DNA from: UBA7887 sp964408735
GTDB taxonomy: Bacteria > Pseudomonadota > Alphaproteobacteria > UBA7887
DNA length: 39,427 nucleotides
Direction of reading: 5' to 3'
NCBI GenBank assembly: GCA_964408735.1
Contig: CAYPAX010000032.1
Location: 1 to 39,427 of the forward strand
Shown here: in pieces, positions 6,561-15,989 of the stretch
Layout of the letters: each line of letters starts with the position of its first letter
How positions within the stretch are numbered: the first letter of the stretch is position 1
Translations under genes and position numbers: made by a program
The notes under the pieces: generated by a model
Told to the model about the DNA's origin: nothing
The model's database searches: none
Seen by the model: the letters and a program-made list of their open reading frames with translations, nothing else

Positions 6561-8552
6561 ATGGAAAATCTTTGGTCAGACGACGAGGCCCGGGCGGCCA
6601 TCGCCCGCTATGGCGAAGACGGTATCGGCGAGGACGTGGCGCTGCGCGTCTACACCACGCGCCTGCTCGGCGGTGAGCCGCGGCTGGTACAACACGGCGG
6701 CGGCAATACCTCGGTCAAGACGGTGATGCACGATATCGCGGGCAATGCCTGCGACGTGCTCTGTGTCAAAGGCTCGGGCTGGGACATGGGCGATATCGAG
6801 CCGCCGGGCCTGCCGGCCATGCGGCTCGAGGCCGTGCGCCCGCTGCTCGCGCTCGAGACATTGTCCGACGAGGACATGGTCAACGCCCAGCGCCTCAGCC
6901 TGCTCGACAGCAAGGCCCCCAATCCCTCGGTCGAGGCGCTGCTGCACGCCTTCCTGCCGGACAAGTTCATCGACCACACCCATGCCTGGCCGGTGCTGGC
7001 GCTCTCGGACCAGCCAAACGGCGAAGAACTGTGCACGGAAGTCTATAGCAGTCGTGCGGCCCTGGTGCCCTACATCATGCCGGGCTTCGCCTTGGCCAAG
7101 AAGGCCTACGAAGTGCGTGCCGCCAACCCGGATATCGAGGGTCTGATCCTGCTCAAGCACGGCATCTTCAGCTTTGGCGAGACGGCCGAGGAAGCGTATG
7201 GGCGCATGATCGAGCTGGTGGGTCTGGCCGAGGACCGCCTGGCACAATCGGGCCGGGCCAGTTTCGTGCCGGTCACGCTGCCGACGGCTCTGGCGCCGCT
7301 CGAAGAGGTGGCGCCTGTGCTGCGAGGTGCCTTGGGGGCCAAGCGCTGGCTGCTCGACCATCGTACAAGCGGTGCCGTTCTCGAATACATCAATGGCGAA
7401 GAGCTGGAACGCTACGGCCAGGCCGGCGTGGTCACGCCCGATCACGTCATCCGCACCAAGGGCAAGCCGCTGATCCTGCCCGCGCCGGAAGCTGGCAAGC
7501 TCGAAGCCTGGCGTGAGGCTGTGGAGCGCACACTGGCCGATTTCGCCAGCGACTACGAGGCCTATTTCAGCCGCAACAATGGCCGCGACGGCGTGCCCAA
7601 GACCCAGCTGGACACGCTGCCTCGGGTGGCGATGGTGCGCGGGCTGGGACTGTTCGGCATCGGTGCCAGTGCCGGTGCCGCCGCCATTGCCGCCGACCTT
7701 GCCGAGGCCACGGTGGCCGTGGTCGGCGATGCCGAAGGGCTCGGGCGCTTCACCAGCATCGACGAGCCCGACCTGTTCGATATCGAATACTGGTCGCTGG
7801 AACAGGCCAAGCTCGGCAAGGGCGCGGAAAAGCCCCTGGCACGGCAAATCGCCGCCGTCACCGGTGGCGCGGGCGCCATCGGCGCGGCCGCCGCTCGTGC
7901 ACTCGCCAGCGCAGGCGCTACCGTAGTGACTCTCGATCTCAAGAATGCGGACCTCGCCTGCGACGTCACCGACCAGGCTTCGGTCGATGCCGCCTTTGCC
8001 GAGATCTGCCGCCGCCATGGCGGCCTCGATATTCTGGTGTCGAACGCGGGCGCGGCCTGGCAGGGCCGTATCGGCGAGGTCGACGAAGCGGTATTGCGCC
8101 AAAGCTTCGAGCTCAATTTCTTCGGCCACCAGCGCGTCGCGCAGGGTGCCGTGAAAATCATGCGGGCGCAGGGCACCGGCGGCGCATTGCTGTTCAACGT
8201 TTCCAAACAGGCGGTGAATCCGGGGCGCGACTTCGGGCCCTACGGGCTGCCCAAGGCGGCGACACTGTTTCTCAGCCGGCAATACGCGCTCGATTACGGC
8301 AGCGACGGCATTCGCTCCAATGCGGTCAATGCCGACCGTATCCGCTCCGGCCTGATGACCGACGACATGATCGCCACCCGCGCCGCCGCACGCGGCCTCG
8401 AGGAAGACGATTATATGGCAAGCAATCTGTTGGGCCGCGAAGTGACCGCCGACGACGTGGCCCAGGCCTTCCTCGATCTCGCGCTGGCCGAAAAGACCAC
8501 CGGCGCCGTATTAACTGTCGACGGCGGCAATATCGCTGCCGCGCTTCGTTGA
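6561..8552 (+). CDS. Bifunctional class II aldolase / short-chain dehydrogenase (RhaD-like)
   Basis: The start is ATG at 6561 (MENLWSDDEARAAI), 8 bases after the previous stop; the protein is 663 aa, the usual length of the rhamnulose-1-phosphate aldolase/dehydrogenase fusion family (TIGR02632). The N-terminal aldolase domain shows HGGGNTS and the zinc-site histidines H139 and H141 (HTHAW) and H200 (LLKHG). The C-terminal SDR domain, from about residue 428, has TGGAGAIG (434-441), a NAG motif and a normal catalytic Y561xxxK565. In the family the aldolase splits a ketose 1-phosphate to DHAP and lactaldehyde, which the second domain oxidises or reduces. No rhamnose kinase, isomerase or transporter is present, so the true substrate may be another sugar acid or deoxysugar. 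Confidence 0.88.
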   Translation: MENLWSDDEARAAIARYGEDGIGEDVALRVYTTRLLGGEPRLVQHGGGNTSVKTVMHDIAGNACDVLCVKGSGWDMGDIEPPGLPAMRLEAVRPLLALETLSDEDMVNAQRLSLLDSKAPNPSVEALLHAFLPDKFIDHTHAWPVLALSDQPNGEELCTEVYSSRAALVPYIMPGFALAKKAYEVRAANPDIEGLILLKHGIFSFGETAEEAYGRMIELVGLAEDRLAQSGRASFVPVTLPTALAPLEEVAPVLRGALGAKRWLLDHRTSGAVLEYINGEELERYGQAGVVTPDHVIRTKGKPLILPAPEAGKLEAWREAVERTLADFASDYEAYFSRNNGRDGVPKTQLDTLPRVAMVRGLGLFGIGASAGAAAIAADLAEATVAVVGDAEGLGRFTSIDEPDLFDIEYWSLEQAKLGKGAEKPLARQIAAVTGGAGAIGAAAARALASAGATVVTLDLKNADLACDVTDQASVDAAFAEICRRHGGLDILVSNAGAAWQGRIGEVDEAVLRQSFELNFFGHQRVAQGAVKIMRAQGTGGALLFNVSKQAVNPGRDFGPYGLPKAATLFLSRQYALDYGSDGIRSNAVNADRIRSGLMTDDMIATRAAARGLEEDDYMASNLLGREVTADDVAQAFLDLALAEKTTGAVLTVDGGNIAAALR

Positions 8553-8562
8553 GGACCACACC

Positions 8563-9858
<1,296 letters not shown>

Positions 9859-9994
9859 AGCCGGAATCTCCTTGCGATTTCAAGCGTCCTCGCGTAGGAC
9901 GATAAGCGGTACCAATTGCCGATTCGCAAAAGTGGGGGGTAATAAATCTGTCGCGTCCTTGGAGCGCGGCAATAATATCAGGGAGAGGAATCTC
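9859..9994. other. Intergenic region with hairpin and possible dispersed repeat
   Basis: The 136 bases between purB and the MBL gene contain a perfect 6-bp stem, CGTCCT (9885-9890) and AGGACG (9896-9901), with a 5-base loop. No T-run follows, so it is not a standard intrinsic terminator. The following GGTACCAATTGCCG and GATTCGCAAAAGTGG resemble short intergenic repeats seen in alphaproteobacteria; this is from memory and untested. GGGAGAGGAA (9981-9990) is the ribosome binding site of the next gene. Confidence 0.4.
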
Positions 9995-10846
9995 ATGAGA
10001 AAACTTGGATTCGCCGCCGCGGCCCTCGCCGCGATGTGCATGATGGGGGCAAGCGGCGCCTCGGCGCAGAAGCTCTATTGGGCGGCCAGCGGCCAGTTTG
10101 GCCCGTTCAACATTCAGGGCCTGATCCCGACCTATCCGGAAGCCCGTGATATCAAGATCCCGATCAACATGTGGGTTCTCGATCATCCGATGGGCCTGGT
10201 GGTCTATGACACCGGCAACAACGTGGCGATCTCCGACGGCAACTGCGCCTCGCATTGGTCGCAGGGCTCCTGCGATTTCCTGCGTCCGAGCCAGACCCGT
10301 GACGACGTCATCGACCGATATCTGCAGCGGCTCGGTTACAGCGTCGACGACGTCAAGATCGTGATCACGTCGCATTCGCATCTCGACCATATCGCCAATA
10401 TCGAGATGTTCCCGAACGCGATCCACGTGATCCAGAAGATCGAGCTTTATCAGGCTTGGTGGCCTGAGAAGTTCCAGCGTTCGAGCGGTGCCCACATCCT
10501 GGCCGACTATGATGACGCGCGTGACTTTGACTACTTCGCGCTCGACGGCGACTATGACCTGTTCGGCGACGGTACCGTGATGATTTACTTCACCCCGGGC
10601 CACACCCTCGGTCATCAGTCCGTCAAGGTTAAGCTTCCGAATACCGGCACCGTGATCCTGTCCCAGGATGCGATCTGGATGGAAGAGAACCTGGAAGGCC
10701 ATCCGGCCGGCCTGAACTACAGCATTAAGGACTACTTCCACTCGGTCGAGCGTCTGACCCGGATGCGCGACATCGAGAATGCTCCGCTGTGGTTCGGTCA
10801 CAGCATCAAGCAGTACGAGTCGATGGGCGAGCGCTGGTACGACTAG
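9995..10846 (+). CDS. Secreted metallo-beta-lactamase-fold hydrolase, N-acyl homoserine lactonase-like
   Basis: The ATG at 9995 follows GGGAGAGGAA. The 283-aa protein has a signal peptide (MRKLGFAAAALAAMCMMG...ASA, about 25 aa). The metal site is complete: H127xH129xD131H132 (SHSHLDHI), H203 in GHTLGH, D225 in SQDAIW and H269 in FGHS. This set, the overall length and the DxGN strand match the N-acyl homoserine lactonase group (AiiA/AttM-like) of di-zinc hydrolases. AHL lactonases are usually cytoplasmic. Export here would place the enzyme in the periplasm, where it could open lactones from outside. Substrate activity is not proven by sequence. The gene stands alone between a 136-base gap and a strong terminator. 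Confidence 0.82.
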   Translation: MRKLGFAAAALAAMCMMGASGASAQKLYWAASGQFGPFNIQGLIPTYPEARDIKIPINMWVLDHPMGLVVYDTGNNVAISDGNCASHWSQGSCDFLRPSQTRDDVIDRYLQRLGYSVDDVKIVITSHSHLDHIANIEMFPNAIHVIQKIELYQAWWPEKFQRSSGAHILADYDDARDFDYFALDGDYDLFGDGTVMIYFTPGHTLGHQSVKVKLPNTGTVILSQDAIWMEENLEGHPAGLNYSIKDYFHSVERLTRMRDIENAPLWFGHSIKQYESMGERWYD

Positions 10847-10875
10847 CTTCGCTCGGCGATATCGCCTAAACGAGG

Positions 10876-10908
10876 GAGGCCCCCTTTCCAAAGGGGGCCT
10901 CTCGCTTA
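10876..10908 (+). terminator. Rho-independent terminator after the lactonase-like gene
   Basis: A perfect 12-bp inverted repeat, GAGGCCCCCTTT (10876-10887) and AAAGGGGGCCTC (10890-10901), is followed by a moderately T-rich stretch (TCGCTTAT). It lies 29 bases after the stop codon and 29 bases before the ABC ATPase start, so it separates the two transcription units. Confidence 0.85.
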
Positions 10909-10929
10909 TCTGGCACTGAGAAGACAGGC

Positions 10930-11874
10930 ATGATCGTTCTCGACTCGGTCCAAAAACGCTACGGCTCCAAGACCATCATTCACGACCTCTCATTCACGGT
11001 CGAGGAGGATGAGGTCGTGGGCTTTCTGGGGCCCAACGGCGCCGGCAAGACGACTACTCTGCGCATGATCGCGGGCTTCACCGCGGCAACCGGCGGCACC
11101 GTGACCGTCGCCGGCTACGACATGGCTGACCACAATGTCGAGGCTGCGCAGCATATCGGCTATCTGCCGGAGCACCCGCCCCTCTACAACACACTCGACG
11201 TGACCGGCTATTTGCGCTTCGTCGCCAAGGCCAAGGGCATCGCGAAAAGCGAGACCGCGACCGAGCTCGAGCGTGTTGTCGCCGCCTGCCGCCTCGAAGC
11301 GGTGGTCAAACGCGAGGTCTTCAAGCTCTCGAAGGGCTATCGCCAGCGCGTCGGCCTGGCCCAGGCCCTGCTCGGCAAGCCCGCGGTGCTGCTGCTAGAC
11401 GAGCCCACCATCGGTCTCGATCCCGGCCAGATTCTCGAAACACGCGAAGTCATCCGCTCCTTCGGCGAGAGCCATACCGTGCTGCTCAGCACCCACATCC
11501 TGCCCGAGGTGACGCTGATCTGCCAACGGGTCGCCATCATCAACGACGGCCGCCTGCTGGCTATCGACACACCGCACGGCCTGCAAAGCGCCGTCGCGCG
11601 CACCAATCTCGTCTCACTGCGTGTTACGGCTCCGCAAGACGACTTGCGCCAGGAGCTGCTTTCGCTCGACGGCGTGGAGGCTGCAACCATCCAGGACGAG
11701 GACGGCATGCTGAATGCGCTTTGCAAGGTCAGCGGCCGCGAAGGTGTCGAGGCGGCCATCGCCCGTGCAGTGGCGGCACGCTGGGACCTCTATCGCCTGG
11801 AGCGCCAGGAGCCGACCTTGGAGAATATCTTCCTGCACTACGTCAAAGACTCGCAGCAGGAGGCCGCGGCATGA
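10930..11874 (+). CDS. ABC transporter ATP-binding protein (GldA/CcmA type)
   Basis: This is a 314-aa ATPase. Walker A is GPNGAGKTT (residues 34-42), the ABC signature is LSKGYRQR (133-140), and Walker B with the catalytic Glu is LLLDEP (D157, E158). A His switch (STHIL) follows. The C-terminal 90 residues form the regulatory domain common in ABC-2 exporters (gliding/Nos/drug exporter type). The stop overlaps the permease start as ATGA. With the next four genes it forms an exporter or membrane-remodelling complex of the GldAFG class. Substrate is unknown; His-rich partners downstream hint at metal handling. Confidence 0.92.
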   Translation: MIVLDSVQKRYGSKTIIHDLSFTVEEDEVVGFLGPNGAGKTTTLRMIAGFTAATGGTVTVAGYDMADHNVEAAQHIGYLPEHPPLYNTLDVTGYLRFVAKAKGIAKSETATELERVVAACRLEAVVKREVFKLSKGYRQRVGLAQALLGKPAVLLLDEPTIGLDPGQILETREVIRSFGESHTVLLSTHILPEVTLICQRVAIINDGRLLAIDTPHGLQSAVARTNLVSLRVTAPQDDLRQELLSLDGVEAATIQDEDGMLNALCKVSGREGVEAAIARAVAARWDLYRLERQEPTLENIFLHYVKDSQQEAAA

Positions 11875-12578
11875 ACGGCATGCTCGCCGTCTATCAGAAG
11901 GAGATGCGGCTTTATTTCCGCTCGCCCATCGCCTATTTCGTGGTTGCGGTGTTCCTCGTCGGCACGGGATATTTCTACACCTACAACGTCTTCCTCGGCG
12001 GCACCGCCACGATGGACGCGACATTCCAGAACATGGGCATCCTGCTGACCGTGGTCAGCCCGGCCATCTCCATGCGCCTGTTCTCGGGCGAATGGGACGG
12101 CCAGACCATGGAGCTGCTGCTCACTCTGCCCTTGCGGCCCTGGCAGATCGTCGCCGGCAAGTATCTCGGCGCTGTGACCATCCTGCTGCTGATGACCGCC
12201 GGCACCACCATCGACCTGATCCCGATGTACCTGTTTGCCGAGCCCGAGACCCTGACCATCATCTCAGGCTATATCGGCTTCATTCTGTTGGGCATGGCTT
12301 GCCTTGCCATCGGCCAGCTGCTGTCGGTGCTGACCAAGAACCAGATCGTGGCGGCGCTGGCCACCGTGGCCGCCCTGCTGGGCTTCTGGTTCGTCGGCAA
12401 TCTGCAAAGCTTCCAGTCCTCCTATTTCCTCTGGAACCTGTTCGGCTACATGTCGTTCTCGAACCATTTCGCCCAGTTCATCGAGGGCCTGTTCCTGACC
12501 GACGCGGTGGCCTACTACCTCGCCATCAGCAGCATCGCGCTGGCCCTCAACGCCGGCTACCTGCAGTGGAGACGGTAG
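11871..12578 (+). CDS. ABC-2 type permease (GldF-like)
   Basis: The ATG at 11871 overlaps the ATPase stop (ATGA). The 235-aa protein has six predicted membrane helices. The first follows KEMRLYFRSPIAYFV, which is the typical opening of ABC-2 permeases of the GldF/NosY class. SMRLFSGEWDGQTMELLLTLPL is the conserved cytoplasmic coupling segment before helix 3. The gene ends 1 base before the GldG-like gene. Together with the ATPase it makes the core transporter. Confidence 0.9.
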   Translation: MNGMLAVYQKEMRLYFRSPIAYFVVAVFLVGTGYFYTYNVFLGGTATMDATFQNMGILLTVVSPAISMRLFSGEWDGQTMELLLTLPLRPWQIVAGKYLGAVTILLLMTAGTTIDLIPMYLFAEPETLTIISGYIGFILLGMACLAIGQLLSVLTKNQIVAALATVAALLGFWFVGNLQSFQSSYFLWNLFGYMSFSNHFAQFIEGLFLTDAVAYYLAISSIALALNAGYLQWRR

Positions 12579-12579
12579 C

Positions 12580-14193
12580 ATGCGCGCGATCCTGATACTC
12601 CTTGCCGGCATCGGCCTGTTGCTTGCGGCTCTGTTCATCCAGGCGATCTTCTACGAGACGCTCAGCGCAACGATAGTCTTGGCGGCGGCCGGGCTCGGGC
12701 TGACGGCCTGGGGCGGCTTCAGCTTGCGCAGCGAGCTGGGCGGCATGATCCGCCGCCGCCGTGTCGAGGTCGCACTGCATACCCTCGGCGTGATCGGCAT
12801 CATCATCGCGCTCGGCTACATGTCGGTGCGCTATCCGATCCGTATCGATTTGAGCGAGGCAGGCATCCATTCGCTCAGCGAGCAAAGTGTCGACGTCCTG
12901 GGGCGGCTTGAGAAACCCGTACACATCACCTTCTTCCACAACCATCTGATGGAAAAGACCGTCAACCTTTATCGCCTGATCTCCCAACAGTCGGACAAGG
13001 TGACGGTCGAGTTCCACGACCCGACGCTCAATCCGGCACAGGCCCGCATCCTCAATGTGCGGTTCCCCGGCACCGGCGTGATGACCAGCGAGGGGCGCCG
13101 GGTGGACGTCAATGGCGAGCTCGAGGCCGATATCATCAACGGCGTTCTCAGGGTCTCTCAGGGGGCGACGCAGAAAGCCTGCTTCCTCGATGGCCATGGC
13201 GAGGCCGATCCCCTCAGCATGGAGCAGCACGACCATCTCGAATCGACGGCCGGCCATTCGCACGGCACCGGTGTGCAGTACGTGCTGCACGAAACCCATG
13301 GCTTCGCCAAGGCCGGCAACGGGCTGCAAGAACTCAATTACACGATTGAAAAGGTGTCACTGCTGCAAGCCGGATTGGCGGCCCTGGACGGCTGTGCCGT
13401 GCTTATCGTCGCCGGACCGAAGACTGAGCTGCTGCCGCGCGAAGTCGAGGACTTGCGCACCTTCATGGCCAATGGCGGCGATGCCTTTCTGATGATCGAT
13501 CCTTTCGTGAAGACTGGGCTCGACCCACTGCTGCGCGACTATGGCGTGGTCCTGGACCAGACCATGGTGATCGACCCGGCGCATCACTTCGCCGCCGATC
13601 CCTCCTCGCCGGCGGTAACCAACTACAACAATCACCAGGTCACCCGCGCGCTGCCGCTCTCCTTCTTCCCCGGCGTGCGGTCTTTGTCGCCGGGCCAGCG
13701 CGTCGCCGGCACATCAGTAACGCCGGTGATCAACTCCTCGACCAGCAGTTTCGGCGAGACTTCGAGCGACCGTGCCGAGCGCGACGACGAGACTGACATT
13801 CCCGGCCCGTTGCCCATGATGGTGGCGATCAACAAACGCCCGGCCAGCCAGGATGAACAGGAGGTAGCTGCCAATCTCGAGCGCCGCGAAGCCCCCGAAG
13901 GCGCCTCGCCAATACGCATGGCCAACGAGCGCTCTCGGATGGTGGTGATCGGCGATTCCGACTTTGCCACCAACTCGTTCTTCCACATCCTCGGCAACGG
14001 CAATCTCTTCCTCAATACGGTCAACTACCTGGCCGCCCAGGAAAACCTCATCGGCATCGAGCCACATACGCGCGAGCTGCCCGAGATCAACTTCACCAAC
14101 CGGCAGATGAAGGCGACCTTCTTCCTGGCGGTGTTCCTGTTCCCGCTGCTGCTCGGCCTGGTGGGGACCGCGGTCTGGTGGCGGCAAAGGTGA
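12580..14193 (+). CDS. GldG-family ABC transporter auxiliary protein
   Basis: This 537-aa protein has two N-terminal membrane helices (residues 3-20 and about 25-48), a third near 68-85, a long periplasmic region of the ABC_transp_aux type (PF09822; RIDLSEAGIHSLSEQS, then FLDGHGEADP, then LIVAGPKTELLPREVEDLRTFMANGGDAFLMIDP), and a last helix at about 513-533. A histidine-rich insert lies in the periplasmic part (H217, H219, H226, H228, H237, H240). GldG partners gliding or other ABC-2 transporters and has an IFT52/GldG-like fold. The stop overlaps the next start as GTGA. The acidic, Ser-rich region at about residues 385-412 is probably a flexible linker. Confidence 0.85.
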   Translation: MRAILILLAGIGLLLAALFIQAIFYETLSATIVLAAAGLGLTAWGGFSLRSELGGMIRRRRVEVALHTLGVIGIIIALGYMSVRYPIRIDLSEAGIHSLSEQSVDVLGRLEKPVHITFFHNHLMEKTVNLYRLISQQSDKVTVEFHDPTLNPAQARILNVRFPGTGVMTSEGRRVDVNGELEADIINGVLRVSQGATQKACFLDGHGEADPLSMEQHDHLESTAGHSHGTGVQYVLHETHGFAKAGNGLQELNYTIEKVSLLQAGLAALDGCAVLIVAGPKTELLPREVEDLRTFMANGGDAFLMIDPFVKTGLDPLLRDYGVVLDQTMVIDPAHHFAADPSSPAVTNYNNHQVTRALPLSFFPGVRSLSPGQRVAGTSVTPVINSSTSSFGETSSDRAERDDETDIPGPLPMMVAINKRPASQDEQEVAANLERREAPEGASPIRMANERSRMVVIGDSDFATNSFFHILGNGNLFLNTVNYLAAQENLIGIEPHTRELPEINFTNRQMKATFFLAVFLFPLLLGLVGTAVWWRQR

Positions 14194-14786
14194 ACCGCAG
14201 GACGCTCGCCACCTGGGGCGTGTTGGCTGCCGTGATCGCGGCAATCGCGGTGGTCGAGAGCACCGGAATGCTGGGGCACGGCGGCGGCGAGAGCCATCAG
14301 GAATTCAGCCACCAGGATGCGGGAGAGGTCCGGTTCCTGGTGCCGGTCCCGGTTGGCACGCTCGGCGCCATCGAGGTCACCTTCGAGGGGGAAGTCTATC
14401 GCTTCGAGCGCGACGCGACGGAAGCCTGGCTGCACCATCGCCACGCCCCGGGCGAGCCCGAAGACACCGCCCATGAGCATCGTGCGGACGCCGATCTGGC
14501 ACCACTGATCGGCCAGGCGCTTGGCGCCTTCGGCCGTACTCGCCGCGACCAGGAGTTGGGATCGGGCGCCGAGGGGGTGGATTACGGACTCGCCACCCCG
14601 ATCATGGTTATCACCCTGTATCCTGCCGATGGCGAAGCGCCGCTTGCCCGTTACGATATCGGCGACATGCTGACCGATGGCTTTCGGCGTTATACGTTGA
14701 TCGATGAAGGCCCCAATATCGTCGCCATAGCGAACTACCAGATCGAAAACCTGCAACAGCTCATCGAGGCCGTCGGCGGCGAATGA
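14190..14786 (+). CDS. DUF4340-like membrane-anchored protein, His-rich
   Basis: The GTG at 14190 overlaps the previous stop (GTGA) and is preferred; another GTG lies at 14178. The protein is 198 aa. One N-terminal helix (residues 8-25) is followed by a periplasmic domain. Histidines cluster at 30, 36, 41 and again at 82, 83, 85, 95 and 97. LGAIEV, an aromatic/His segment, then YDIGDML, and IANYQIENLQQLIEAV match the layout of DUF4340 proteins that accompany GldG. The next gene is a paralogue. It probably forms part of the periplasmic assembly of the ABC system. Confidence 0.7.
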   Translation: MNRRTLATWGVLAAVIAAIAVVESTGMLGHGGGESHQEFSHQDAGEVRFLVPVPVGTLGAIEVTFEGEVYRFERDATEAWLHHRHAPGEPEDTAHEHRADADLAPLIGQALGAFGRTRRDQELGSGAEGVDYGLATPIMVITLYPADGEAPLARYDIGDMLTDGFRRYTLIDEGPNIVAIANYQIENLQQLIEAVGGE

Positions 14787-15367
14787 GCACGCGCCGCCTG
14801 CGTCCCGGTCTGATCGCCATATGGCTGGTGTTGGCTGGCCTGGTCGTGGCGATCTTGGCACAGCAAGGCGACCAAGTGCCGGACCCTGCCGAGACGGCCA
14901 TGCCGCTCCTGAGCGTCGGCGCGGAAGCCCTGGGCTCGATCGAGGTGTTGCACCAGGCGCGCCGGGCCGCGGTGAGCCGCGATGCCGAGGGCCAGTGGTT
15001 CGTTCACGCCGCCAATCACAGTCACGCGGGCGGCGCGGTCCAGGCCGACGAGACGCATCAGGCGACGCCCGAAGAGTCCGCAACCCTGGCGGCGCGCGTC
15101 GCCGCCGCCGCGGGCCTCACGGTTCGCCTTGCGGAACAAGCCGCCAAGCCCGAGGATATCGGTGTTGCCAATCCCAAGACCATCGTGGCTTTCTACGGCC
15201 GCTCGGCGGGTGAGATAGACTATGGCAGCCCGCTCACCATGCTCTATGTCGGCGACCACGCGTCGGCCTTGGCTGCCTATTACGCCACCATCGACGACGA
15301 CCCGACCATCGCCCTGGTCGGCGACGAGGCCCTGACCGCACTCATAGATCTGTTGTTCCGCCAATGA
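14783..15367 (+). CDS. DUF4340-like membrane-anchored protein, paralogue of the preceding gene
   Basis: This 194-aa protein overlaps the previous gene as ATGA. One N-terminal helix (residues 9-27) anchors it. The remaining domain parallels the upstream protein: LGSIEV for LGAIEV, a D-A-x-W/x-F-x-H stretch, and ALTALIDLLF near the C-terminus for NLQQLIEAV. It also has its own His cluster (H57, H75, H79, H81, H92). A tandem duplication inside the Gld-type operon is the simplest explanation. Its stop overlaps the next start (ATGA), so translation is coupled through five consecutive genes. Confidence 0.68.
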   Translation: MSTRRLRPGLIAIWLVLAGLVVAILAQQGDQVPDPAETAMPLLSVGAEALGSIEVLHQARRAAVSRDAEGQWFVHAANHSHAGGAVQADETHQATPEESATLAARVAAAAGLTVRLAEQAAKPEDIGVANPKTIVAFYGRSAGEIDYGSPLTMLYVGDHASALAAYYATIDDDPTIALVGDEALTALIDLLFRQ

Positions 15368-15915
15368 CCGCAACGCCGCAAGCCGTTCTCGAATTCTGGT
15401 TCGACGAGGCTGGACCTGAGCGCTGGTTCGTCAAGGACCCGGCCTTCGATACCCTGGTCGGCGAACGCCTAGGTGACGCCTTTGCCGAGGCCGTGAACGG
15501 TGCCTACGACGATTGGGCCGAGACCGCGGAGGGTGCGCTCGCCCTCTGTATCCTGCTCGACCAGGTGCCGCGCAACCTGTTCCGGGACAGCGCCCGCGCC
15601 TTTGCCAGCGACGCGGCGGCCGTTGCCGTGACCCGTGACGCCGTGGCGCGCGGCCTCGACCAGGCGCCCGGCATGAGCGACAGCATGCGCCTGTTCCTCT
15701 ACACGCCCTTCATGCACAGCGAATCCCTGGCCGACCAGGAGCACTGCGTGAGCCTGTTCGCCAAGAGCGGCAGCGAAGCCAATCACGGCTATGCCGTACG
15801 CCACAGGGACATCATCGCCCGCTTCGGCCGCTTTCCTCATCGCAACGCGGTACTGGGGCGCGAAAGCAGCGAGAGCGAATTGGCCTTTCTCAACGAGCCC
15901 GGCTCGTCCTTCTGA
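15364..15915 (+). CDS. DUF924 family protein
   Basis: This 183-aa protein is a clear DUF924 (TPR-like, all-helical) member: VLEFWFDEAGPERWFVKDPAFD at the start, then ALALCILLDQVPRNLFRDSARAFASD in the middle and RFGRFPHRNAVLGRESSESELAFLNE at the end. It is of full family length. The biochemical role of the family is unknown. The start overlaps the stop of the DUF4340-like gene (ATGA), which places it as the last gene of the Gld-type operon. The family occurs in many genomes without that operon, so a functional link is doubtful. Confidence 0.9.
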   Translation: MTATPQAVLEFWFDEAGPERWFVKDPAFDTLVGERLGDAFAEAVNGAYDDWAETAEGALALCILLDQVPRNLFRDSARAFASDAAAVAVTRDAVARGLDQAPGMSDSMRLFLYTPFMHSESLADQEHCVSLFAKSGSEANHGYAVRHRDIIARFGRFPHRNAVLGRESSESELAFLNEPGSSF

Positions 15916-15989
15916 AGCCACCGCTGCCTCGATTTCTTTCCACGCTCGGTGTAGTCTCGCAAGAAGCGTTCGGGACTTGGCAGGATGTC

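Noticed and set aside
6561..8552. Naming the aldolase-dehydrogenase rhaD
   Set aside because: No rhamnose isomerase, kinase or transporter genes are present, and related fusions act on other sugars.
9885..9901. Terminator after purB
   Set aside because: The 6-bp hairpin has no following T-run, so it was left as an unclassified hairpin.
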